64,000 nucleotides of DNA. Origin: Guillardia theta CCMP2712. Taxonomy: Eukaryota > Cryptophyceae > Pyrenomonadales > Geminigeraceae. Location: NCBI RefSeq assembly GCF_000315625.1, contig NW_005434626.1, positions 136,620 to 200,619 of the forward strand, written 5' to 3'. Below, in pieces: positions 21,118-30,244 of the stretch. The translations under genes and the position numbers were made by a program. The notes under the pieces are model-generated. The model searched no databases. It saw only the letters and a program-made list of their open reading frames with translations, and was not told the origin of the DNA. Within the stretch, counting starts at the first letter, position 1, and each line of letters starts with the position of its first letter.

Positions 21118-22839
21118 TCATCTCACCTTCGCAAACGTCTCGTTTGACTCCTCAAGTAGCAAGTCAGCCAGGCTGCGCCCAATCTCATGAGCACCTGAAG
21201 GCTGAAGGGTGACAAGGATGCGACAACATTGGCAGATGACGTGGAGAAGGCGAGAAATGAGCAGCGAGGCGACAAAACAAAGGGAGAAACGAGAAGACAA
21301 ATGGTTGGCTGGCTTATGTGGTGCAGGAGGGAAGAGAAGGGAAGAGGAGGAGAGGTAGAATGACACCGATGATGGTGAGGATGACGAAGCAAAGGAAGCG
21401 AAGGAAGCAGTGAAGCAAGGAAGCAGTGAAGGACGACGACGAAGAATAGATCGGGGCTTGAAGGGACAGCGACTGGGGAATGGTGAGGAGGAAGGGGGAA
21501 GAGGAGTTCCTCACTGGCTGCTCTGCCTTGTTCTATCGTCGACTGCAGCCAGTCTGCAAGTCAAGCATCATGATCATGATCATGATCGTCATTATCATCA
21601 TTCAGCTTGAGGACACCTGCATGAGGAAGTTGCTTGGCTGTTGCAACAGCGATGTGTTCCCGGAGACCTGGAGTGTCGACCGTCCCCAAACTACGAGATG
21701 AAAATATGAACTTGAGCCCTGCCCTCTCTTCCCGTGTCCTCTCCTCCCCCGCCCCTCTTCGCTTCAGTTCTAGGATGGGCAAATTTCTTGCTCAACGTCT
21801 CACCGAACGTAGGCGACATGAACATTTCTTCCTGCCAGGTCCTCAGTCATTTGCAATGACAACCTGAGGCAACCCATGTTAGAGAGGAGGAGGAGAACAT
21901 GTCTAACCGATGTAGAGCTTTCTTCGTGATGCCGTACGTTCCTGTGCCGAGTTGCACCCTTGTCGCCGCTGGTGAATACAAAGCAGTCTCCTCCGGTCGC
22001 TCCTCACCGATCAGCGATCCCTGACCCCACGTTCAAGATTCTTCCTCCTCCCTGCGACTCTATCACTCAGGGTCATCGTCCCGTCATCCTCACCTTGGCC
22101 TTCTCTAAGAGAGGAAGCAGCTGCTGCGACAGAAACAGCGGCGCCTTCTCTCAGGCTGGTCAGAGAGGAAGAGCGACCTGCGGAGGAGGCGGAGGAGACT
22201 CACAGTGACATTCACAGCCATAGCCTGTCAGTCAATCAGAGGAGCGGCAGCTTTCATGTCCTGCACCTCCTCGAAGTCTTGTAAAGTGATATCTTGAAGC
22301 CTTAAAAAAGTCAGGTAAAGCAACGAGAGCAGTCAAAGCAGCTACTGCTGAGGTTTTCACCGGTCTGGAGTGCCAACAGCTGCATTGTTGACAAGAAAGG
22401 ACAAGGAGGCCTCGCCTTTCAGCAACTCCACCACTTGTCTCCTTCCTTGGGAAGTCGCGATGTCTGACTGTGTCAAACTTATCAGCACGTGGATGCAGCA
22501 GAGGAGCAGCTTCGTTTGTTCCTGCACGATCGTGACTCTCCCTGCTTGCAACGACGACTGCTTCTCCTTGAGGACAAGCGATCAGAGGTCACGTGACCCA
22601 CACCTCAACTCACAGCAGCCTCCTTCAACGAGTTGAGTTTGGCTGGGTCTCGACCAACCACTGTGACGGCCACTCCTGAGCACCCCCGGGTCCTTCAGAC
22701 AAGCTCAACAACTCAGACGTTACCTCGGCGTGCAAGCTCCAAGCTTAGAGCTGCTCCGATGCCTGGGAAGCAGACCTCATTCCTCGCCTGCCGCTGATGC
22801 CCGCTGACCTGACGCGCCTCCTGTGACCAATGCATTCAT
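21118..22839 (-). CDS. Short-chain dehydrogenase/reductase (SDR), multi-exon
   Basis: NAD(P)-dependent oxidoreductase; substrate unknown. The minus-strand ATG is at 22839 and the TGA at 21118, with about nine small exons. Exon 1 gives MNALVTGGAS; the next begins GIGAALSLELARRG, together forming the TGxxxGIG cofactor loop. Then come VAVTVVGRDPAKL (beta-2), SFLVNNAAVGTPD (the NNAG-type motif), AMAVNVT, QLLPLLEKAK, GRILNVGS, the catalytic YGITKKALHRL (YxxxK), NVHVAYVRPG-type sequence joined to GTVDTPGLREH, and a C-terminal helix LADLLLEESNETFAKVR. All classical SDR landmarks are in order. Some junctions around 22100-22200 are ambiguous. The N-terminus starts directly at the Rossmann fold, so the protein is predicted cytosolic. 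Confidence 0.8.
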
Positions 22840-23026
22840 GTTCTCTGAAACAAGCGAGTGAGAACACACCAAAGCAGGTGAGACATGACGTGAAGATGAA
22901 TGCGAGATGAAAATGGAAATGATGGAAGAGGGAGACAAGACAAGCAGGCAAGGGATTGCATGCATGCATGCATGCATGCATGCAACTATGTATCTATTCA
23001 TGCGTAACAATATATGTGTGCTTGTG

Positions 23027-23066
<40 letters not shown>

Positions 23067-23228
23067 AATGTATGTAGGGGAGGGAGGGAGGGAGGGAGGG
23101 AGGGAGGGAGGGAGGGAGGGAGGGAGGGAGGGAGGAGGCGATAGAACTAGGCATGGAAGTTTGTGGCAAAACTTTGCATGTCAACTTGTGATTCAAACTT
23201 CCCAAAGTTCAGCACCGCTAATTCCGTC
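22840..23228. repeat. Divergent gap with (TGCA)n, (TG)n and (GGGA)n
   Basis: Tandem TGCA at about 22958-22985 (self-complementary), alternating TG at about 23029-23058 and GGGA repeats at about 23080-23133 fill the space upstream of the dehydrogenase start. No gene was seen. Confidence 0.8.
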
Positions 23229-23633
23229 ATGTTCGGGGCAGCCGCAGCGGCATGGTGAGGATACATTGGGAGGGATGGGGAGAGAGTGGAGGATGTGAAA
23301 AGTAGAGGATGAGCATGGGTTGGTGAGCGAGCATGAAGTCGAAAGATTTCTTGTTCGTTGTTTCCTTTCCACCGTTGCTGACCATGCGGCAGGCATTCGA
23401 CGCTTCATCACTCTGCCCTGCCCATAGCTATGCAACGACGCACAGGGAGGACACACTGGGAGTGCAACGTGTTGGAATACGAAGACGGAGCCAGTCATGC
23501 AGCCTCTTGGAACCTTGATGGTCTTGACGCTCTTTCAGGTTTCTCGGATTGTAAATCTCCGGACCCCAGGAGCGTTCATCGCCAGCGACATCTAGTCTAT
23601 CCTCAGCTGAATCCTGGTGATGAATGGCTGTGA
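23229..23633 (+). CDS. Small candidate gene, unknown
   Basis: A first exon MFGAAAAAW (23229-23254, donor GTGAGG) joins in frame to an exon starting at about 23394 that reads through QRRTGRTHWECNVLEYEDG and NLDGLDALSGF to a TGA at 23633, giving about 90 residues. The Ala-rich, then basic N-terminus could be a mitochondrial presequence. The placement keeps the divergent/convergent order of neighbours. No family was recognised, and alternative splicing near 23540 gives a shorter end. Chance open reading cannot be excluded. Confidence 0.3.
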
Positions 23634-23881
23634 AGACAAGATCTCTGACATCCTGTGCAGGAGGATTCTTCACTCATGGGCGAATGTATGACGGCGAAAG
23701 ATCCAATGTAGGAGGAGGAGATGAGGAGGGGAGGGAGAGAAAGGGAGGAGAGGTTTGAAGTTTCTGGTCTCATATCGTCTTGGACAGGCGCTTCCTCTCG
23801 TGCGTGGAACTCTTGAACCGTGGACACACAACACATCAGGGTGGAAGTTTGAGAACATGGAGTTCTGATGTCTCAGCACAA

Positions 23882-25883
23882 TCACGCAAAGGCATCAAAG
23901 AAGTCGTCTAGCGCTTCTTCCTCCCCATCGAAGGATGTGCAGCTTGTGCAGGTGTCGTGATCCATCTGCATGCGATCAGGGCGAGTTTGAGGGGGAGGGG
24001 AGCGAGAACATGGACGAGGGTCAGGGAAGGACGGGGCGGAAGAAAGGACAATGGTCGAACCTTATGGGAAGTATCCGGAGAAGGTGGGAGAGGATGTGCT
24101 TGTATCCACTCTCGTGTATTTCTAGCAAACAAGTCAAACGAGCGAGACATCATCGCGACTCCTCCTCTCACCTGCACCACCTGGCGTTGACCTCGCATCG
24201 TCTGCAGGTGCAAGTGAAGCCATGCATATTGGCTATCGACCTTTTCCTCTCCGATGCTGCTCTAGAAGGGTCCACGTAGCTGATGCTCAGCTCCTCCCCC
24301 CGGGCGATCGACCTCTTGGCGACAACATCTGCGAAATCCTCACGCTCATCAAGGGAGCATGGCGTGCTTGCCGATATTGGAGCAGGGGAAGGAGCAGACA
24401 ACGTGGCAGTTGGGGTCACAGTCATGGTTGATCTTGCTCTGCAGACGAAACAAGCAAGCTGACTGAACCTGATTTGCCTGTCAATCCTTGTCCAGTCTGC
24501 TTCATCACTTGCCCCAAAGATTCCTTTCATGATTTCGTCGATCTTGTTCGCCTTGTATTTTCACGTCACACTCTTTCTATACTTTCCTTGTTACCGGGAT
24601 CATCTCCATACCCGCAACTTGCGCACATGCCGACTGCACCTTGTGGAGAAGAGCAAGACGTCGCTTGTAGCGACTGAGACGAGGAAGCAACAGGAGAAGG
24701 ATACCTCTCTCCTAACCTGGTTCCTAAGGTTGCGCATGTACAGCTCGAACTGAGAGATTTGACGCACACGCGTGCTGCCAGCACGTCACATTCGTCCTCT
24801 TCCTTATCCAATATCAGCTCACGCATTCGCACAGAGAATCGCAAAGATTGTCATGGTCTTCTTGCTCTCGAGCCAGCAGCATTCGTCCTGCCCCATACCG
24901 AGCGCCTTGAAGCTTTGTCATCCTCACCACGAGCAAGATATCTTACCTTGTGCAGAGTTGAAGTGAAGTGCTCGTAGTCGACATCGGGCAGGACAGAATG
25001 AGGAGCCGCGACGGCATGAGCGAGAAGCTTGAGTGAGGTCAAGAGCGCGAGATAAGGCTCAGAGGTGGGCTCACATCATGATACGCGTCGTCAAGCTCCT
25101 TCTTAATGCAGCTTCCCGGGCTCTTCCTTTGCCCCCGTCTGGCTGTTTCAAGGATGGAGCTGACGATCTTGACGACAAGGCCTGGAAACTCCTCGAGGGC
25201 ACCCACCTCTCCTTTTCCTTCCACCGAACTCATCGAGCAAGAGTCAGGTCCACACGCGCGGATGAGAGCGACGAGATGGTCCCGACGCTCCTGGTCGTCG
25301 CATCGCGCGGGGCAGCAGACGGCATGATACAACTCGTGCGCTGCCTTCCTGCAAGCAGGGGAGCAGAACCCCACGAACCCGCACTCGCACGGGACAAGCG
25401 CCTTGTCCGGCCACAGCTCGTTCACCAACGGAAGCTCAACATCCTCAGGCCAGGATGCAAGCGATCTGCATGGTTCGAACCATCAGTGATAGAAGAAGTA
25501 GAGCTTGGTAGACATGCATACAACAGGAAGACTTGAGCACATGACACGATTCATTTGCCGAACGCAGGCAAGCGAAATCATCTCATACTTGCAGCAATGA
25601 TGGCAATGCTGTAATGTCGAAGTTGTGAAAGCGGCTATCGGGACTTCCGTAAAGATGATTTCATCCTTGTTGATCTACAACATTTCTTGAGACCACAAGC
25701 ACACAACTCTGCTGAGACGCTCAACTGACCTGTTGTGATGCCTCTAACCCGATTCCCTTGTTCTCGGTCTGTTTCAACTGACATGCGTAGCGTGAGCACA
25801 TGTAAACTGATCCATCTTGGTTTCACCTTAGCTGGAGGAGGCTGAAATGCCTTGTACCAAGCAGCTCTGTCCATTCCTTTCAT
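23882..25883 (-). CDS. SET and MYND domain protein (SMYD-like lysine methyltransferase)
   Basis: Predicted protein-lysine methyltransferase. The probable start is at 25883 (MKGMDRAAWYKAFQ) and the stop at 23882. Exons in order show the split SET N-terminus INKDEIIFTEVPIAAF with QHCHHCCK, then a MYND-like zinc cluster CECGFVGFCSPACRKAAHEL, a variable middle, and the SET C-terminal part with ARGEELSISYVDPSRAASER followed by the post-SET cysteines FTCTCRRCEV. The last exon adds TCTSCTSF and an acidic end EALDDFFDAFA. This order (SET-N, MYND, SET-C, Cys-rich post-SET) is that of SMYD proteins. The NHSC-type motif was not clearly located, because exons around 24600-24850 are uncertain. It is divergent from NOP16. 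Confidence 0.7.
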
Positions 25884-26343
25884 CTCTGCGCGGTCACAAC
25901 CGTTCTCAGATCAAGCATCGTGAACATGGTATTTCTTCCTCATGTCAGGTTGCAGCAAAGCATCTGTTACTTCAGCTCAAGTTTTCATCTTCTTATGTGA
26001 ATGCTAATGAACTCACAATGCTACGATTTCCCTCTTTTATCTCCCTCCATCAGATTTCCCTTGCTGTCTTCGTTCCTGCCACATCCCCTCCTCAACTCTC
26101 CTCCCACGCCTGTCACTCCTCTCCTCGTCTGGTTCCCCTCTCCTCTCCTTGCTTCATTCTCAAACTTGTCCTCCATTCTCTCCCTTGCCGCAAACTTGCT
26201 GCATGACCTGCCCTCAGTTTGTAGATGATGAGGGCGATGAGTCAAACTCATCCAGGGGTACCTTTCCCTGAAAAAATGAGGGTGGGGTACCGAAATACCC
26301 CGGTATGAGTGGGGACGAGGGGATCTGAGCACGTGCGGAAGCC
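25884..26343. promoter_or_regulatory. Divergent promoter region, SMYD-like gene / NOP16
   Basis: A pyrimidine-rich stretch precedes a compact block at about 26250-26325 with CAGGGGTACC, GGGTGGGGTACCG and TACCCCGGTATGAGTGGGG, just upstream of the NOP16 ATG at 26344. The GGGGTAC/GTACCCC words form short inverted repeats. Confidence 0.4.
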
Positions 26344-27350
26344 ATGGCGCGATCGCGAGGAGCGGTGAAGAAGGCGAAGGCGCATGTAGTGACTCAGAAG
26401 CAGAAGAGAAACCCTCTCAAGCCCATCAGTAAGATTCTTCCAAAAGCTGTCAGGTGACTACACCATCGGTTCATCTCATCTTCACACGTGTATTTGTCTT
26501 CCCTGTTTCCAACACTCTCTGGACGATTCCCTCGGACATGTCTTTTATCTTAGTTGTTTCTGAAGCTTTGACTATGCGATGCAGTGTCTGGAAGGGCAAA
26601 GACACAGTCAGATCAAACTATGAGAAGATGGGCTTGGCAGCGGAGCTGAACAGCGACGCATCGGTAAGTATTGCTTCAACACACTGGGAAAATTTTAGGG
26701 TGCTAAACAAGACACTTCGTCGTCAGATTGCGACATGTCTCTCGACTCGTGAGGGGTTGATAAGAGGGAAAAAGTCATCATCGTTGTCACTCAGCAGTGG
26801 TCAAATTCAGGTACAGGAATGTGTTGATGTGCTTCCTCTTTCATTCACGATCACGAATCAATAGATTGCAGAAGCTGGCCTTCCTTTGAAAGAAGAGCTT
26901 CCAGCAGACAGCAAGTACCGAGAGGAAAGAGACGCTATAGATGAGGCAAGATTGAATGATTGATCTGCTAGATCATGGTGGCGTACTTTGACTGAAAGCT
27001 GTTACAGGAGATGCGAGCCAGGGTTGAGAATGCTGCACCTTCTCGCCTATTCATGTTTGAAGGAGACCAGGTCCTAGCGCAGCAAGTGCTTTCTGCCTCG
27101 TTCACTGTTTGATGGACAGGAGTTCGTTGAAGCGCTTCAAAAGAAGTATGGAAACGATTACGAGAGGATGGCCAAGGACAGGAAGTTGAATCGATTTCAG
27201 GTGGATGAGCTGAATACTGTGCTTGCGTCATGCGGGTTGACTGCTTGTTCCTTGCAGCATACGCCAGGTCAGATCAGAAGAAAGGTCGAGAAATACCTCA
27301 AGGTGAAGGAAGCAGGCCTTGTCGAGGTGTGTGGGTTGTGCTTTAGAGAC
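26344..27350 (+). CDS. NOP16: NOP16-like ribosome biogenesis protein
   Basis: Nucleolar factor for 60S subunit assembly (family knowledge). The ATG at 26344 opens a basic N-terminus (MARSRGAVKKAKAHVV). Later exons give VWKGKDTVRSNYEKMGLAAE, which aligns with the conserved W..K.S...N...MGLA block of NOP16; IAEAGLPLKEELPADSKY; EMRARVENAAPSRLFMFEGD; FVEALQKKYGNDYERMAKDR, matching the conserved YGxDYxxMAxDxKxN region; and HTPGQIRRKVEKYL, matching the end motif TPxQIxxKI. Six short exons, phases consistent. The exact stop is uncertain: reading on without a splice runs into the GC island, whereas a donor after YLK gives a stop near 27350. Confidence 0.8.
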
Positions 27351-28030
27351 TTGAAACAGATTTACCATTGTACAGAAGCGAGGAATTGCCACAAAGCTGC
27401 CATGCCATACCTGGAATGCTGGAACAGGCAAGAAGAAAGAATTCTAACATGTAATCCATGCATCATCGATAACAATATCATTTGTAAATTACATTGGTGT
27501 ACACTGTTCAATTCACGGAGGCTTTATGGTTTCAAGTTTGGCGTCACGCGGGCCGTGACGGTCACGGTTGGCGCGGGGCGCGGCCCGGTCCCGCCCTCAG
27601 GGGGGGGGGCTCTGGCAGCAACTAACGGCCCGGCCCGGACCGAAGTTCGGACTTCCGAGTCCGGGTACGGTACGGCGCGGCGTATCGACTCCCCGGGCCC
27701 CGCCGGGCCCGCCTGACGAGGAGTCATAACCGGCCGAACAGCAAAGCCAGTCAACACTCATCTGTTGAGCCTCGGAGAAGCCTCTAAAGGGGTGGGGTGG
27801 TGGTATATCGGTCAAACCAGCCTGGGGTGGGGTACTCCCGTTGACATTCGAAGAACCGGTACTTTCGTAGGCTCCCACTGAGTGAGAATGTGGAGGAGGT
27901 GGGGGTGGGTCATGGCAGTTGAAGAGTTGAAACGATATGATTGAACGGGCCTTATCTCATCCCAAGAGGGGTGGGGGTACAGGGATTGTTCCATTTGGGG
28001 GTGGGGGTGAGGTGTAGTTGACTTTGGGCC
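27351..28030. promoter_or_regulatory. Intergenic region with GC island and G-run tract
   Basis: The GC island at 27540-27740 contains GCCGTGACGGTCACGG (palindromic) and GGCCCGG words. At 27785-28020 G runs recur (GGGGTGGGGTGGTGG, GAGGGGTGGGGGTACAGGG, TTTGGGGGTGGGGGTGAGG), ending directly before the ATG at 28031. No coding signal was seen. Confidence 0.45.
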
Positions 28031-28534
28031 ATGGGTGCAGCAGCATGCAAGTGTGAGGAGCGCGATGGGTCAAGAGAAGCGGAAGATGGCGGGAGACAGA
28101 GAGACAAGACGGTGATAGGTAAACACCCTCATGCACAACTGAGGCTTCCAGATGGACTGAAGAAAGTGAACATCCCGAACAGGAGGGCGTTTGTTCCAAC
28201 TCATATCGCGCCCAGGGAGTTTCACACAGTTGGAGTTGATACCTCAGAGGCGTCTCATCGAGACATCAAGCACAGCTCGCCTGTCAAGCTCAAGAGCTCG
28301 AACCTTCTCCAAGAAACTTCTCCGAGAGAACGTTTGAACGCGATGATACGAGAAATGCAAGTTCATATGGAATGTCAACAGTCACGGATTGTTGACGGCG
28401 ATCAAAATCAAATGAGAAAGTCCGGGGACAGTTTACAAGTTAGGAACGTTCAACCCATTGATGAATTCTTGTATCCCAGGGTGGCAGAGCAGAACAATGC
28501 TCATAACAAGGAGATGATAGATCGGGTCCTTTGA
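28031..28534 (+). CDS. Small protein with N-myristoylation/palmitoylation signature
   Basis: A single open frame of 167 codons from the ATG at 28031 to a TGA at 28534. The start MGAAACKCEER fits an N-myristoylation site (Gly2, small residue near position 6) with cysteines at 6 and 8 that could be palmitoylated, so attachment to membranes is inferred. The rest is hydrophilic and basic or disordered (PRERLNAMIREMQVHMECQQ is the only helix-like stretch). No domain recognised. The 5' G-run tract directly before the ATG and a clean stop support a real gene, but it has no homologue that I know. Confidence 0.55.
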   Translation: MGAAACKCEERDGSREAEDGGRQRDKTVIGKHPHAQLRLPDGLKKVNIPNRRAFVPTHIAPREFHTVGVDTSEASHRDIKHSSPVKLKSSNLLQETSPRERLNAMIREMQVHMECQQSRIVDGDQNQMRKSGDSLQVRNVQPIDEFLYPRVAEQNNAHNKEMIDRVL

Positions 28535-28894
28535 GTTGTGCCGGGTAGCTCCGTTATTATTCTTTAGAAGGCGATGTGAGGAATCACTCGTTTACGAGTA
28601 TTTTAAGTTATGATTAGAAGTGATGTGTTGGAAACAGGAAGAAATAAAATCTATGCTGTGTGTTGGAACCTTTTTGGAAGGAAAGAGAGGGGAAAGTCAT
28701 GTTGTCCATCTGTTCAGATCTCGCGCAAGGAACGTAAAAGATGAAGTACTTCGCGAACTGCAGCATCAATGAGTGAAAACCTAACAGATCACAGCAGGTA
28801 CATTCGGCGTGACTGGGAAGATGCTGCTGGGAGGGAGACTTCGCTTTTCGTTCCTCCAGCACTGAGGGCCAGACATACTGCGCCATCTGGTCAT

Positions 28895-29660
28895 TCAGGT
28901 CAAGTGCCTCTCGTGATGCACCTTGACCAGCTCAGTGTTGACTCTCGTCCGGAAGGTGTCGCTCAGGCTGAACTTCTCTCTCATGCTGTCGTCCTTCCCA
29001 GCTATCTGCACCATCGCCTGCAAACGCCGTCACACCAGCCTCTTCTCCTCTTCCACCAACCGTATCGGAAGCAATGCGACCTGCTCGCTCCTCCTCCTCG
29101 GCTGCTCGAACGCGATCAAGACACCCTGCCGTCATGCTGTGAGGGGAGAGAGCAGCTCCCGCACTCGCGTGTCTAAAAGGAGCGAACCTCTGCCTCGCTG
29201 CTCATGCGCCACAGGATTCTCTTCGCACCGTCGCTTCCTGAATGTCGCGAGTCACGGCGATCGCGACGGCATCAGCTACCTCTCTAGCTCCTCTGCCTGC
29301 TTGGCGAACAGAAGGGACCTGCATGGGGGATGAGATCGTCTGCGTCCTGGACTTGCTTTCACCTTGATCGCACAGCTTCCTCGAAGTTCTTGTTCACGCG
29401 CTGCTCCGTGAGCTGCCGCCTGCTGTCAAGTTAAGGCGCTTCTCAACCAGCTGCTTTCCCACAGCAACTCAATCTCGATAAACTTGCGCGCTAACATCTT
29501 GCGTCTCGCTGCCTCCCTGAGTTCAAACTAGACCACGCTCAGTGAAGTAGCTTACGAAACAAGCTTGAACGTGGATAGATCACCTGTGTTTGATGGTAGA
29601 TAGATTCCATCTTCGTCATTCTGGAGAAACAAACATCACATGAAGGCGTTGCGGATGCAA
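28895..29660 (-). CDS. Coiled-coil protein of unknown function, 5' part uncertain
   Basis: Minus-strand exons with consistent splice sites include NDEDGIYLPSNT (about 29620), EAARRKMLARKFIEIE, RRQLTEQRVNKNFEEAVRSR, SLLFAKQAEELER, DTRVRELLSPLTA, GVLIAFEQPRRRSEQVALLP and RLQAMVQIAGKDDSMREKF, then a TGA at 28895 after KVHHERHLT. The composition is helical and charged. The 5' end was not found; it lies near or beyond the scaffold gap at 29836-29935. Family unknown. It is convergent with the small myristoylated gene. Confidence 0.45.
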
Positions 29661-29835
29661 TCACACATGAGCTTCATCTAGATGAAGTCCATGACTCAAG
29701 TTGGAGATGACAGTCGAAGAACGTCCTTTCTTCCCTTCTCATTCCTGCCCTCCTCTGCTCTCCTTGATCACCGTTGCCCCCGTTCCTTGAATCTCTTCTG
29801 TTCCCCTTCCTCCCCCTCCTCCTCCTCCTCTTGTC

Positions 29836-29935
29836 NNNNNNNNNNNNNNNNNNNNNNNNNNNNNNNNNNNNNNNNNNNNNNNNNNNNNNNNNNNNNNNNN
29901 NNNNNNNNNNNNNNNNNNNNNNNNNNNNNNNNNNN
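29836..29935. other. Scaffold gap (100 N)
   Basis: Exactly 100 N, the conventional length for a gap of unknown size. Bordering sequence is CTC-rich on the left and CCCTCC-rich on the right, so the gap probably lies in a simple repeat. Confidence 0.99.
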
Positions 29936-30244
29936 CCCCCTCCCTCCTCCCGAACCTTGTCCACTCTCCCTTCATCCCCGCACCCGCGGGTCTCATTCTC
30001 CATCTGCCCTGACTTGCCATTTCCTCCTTGTGGAGTTTCGGGAAGCTGGAGCTGAAGAAAGGGAGGAGGGGCAAGGAGGAACAGCGATGGGCAGTTAAGC
30101 ACTCAGTCGAGCATTCAGCAGAATCTCGTTCATTTGATGTTACATAGTTCACAGACCTCCGACGTGACGCAGGAGGGAAAAACTCAAAAAAATTATTTCG
30201 CTCGAGGATGATGAGAACAAACAGATTCTGAGGAGCCCGCAGGC

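Noticed and set aside
21300-21500. Minus-strand Ser/Phe-rich frames between SDR exons
   Set aside because: They fall in an intron between exons that maintain SDR homology and are pyrimidine-tract artefacts.
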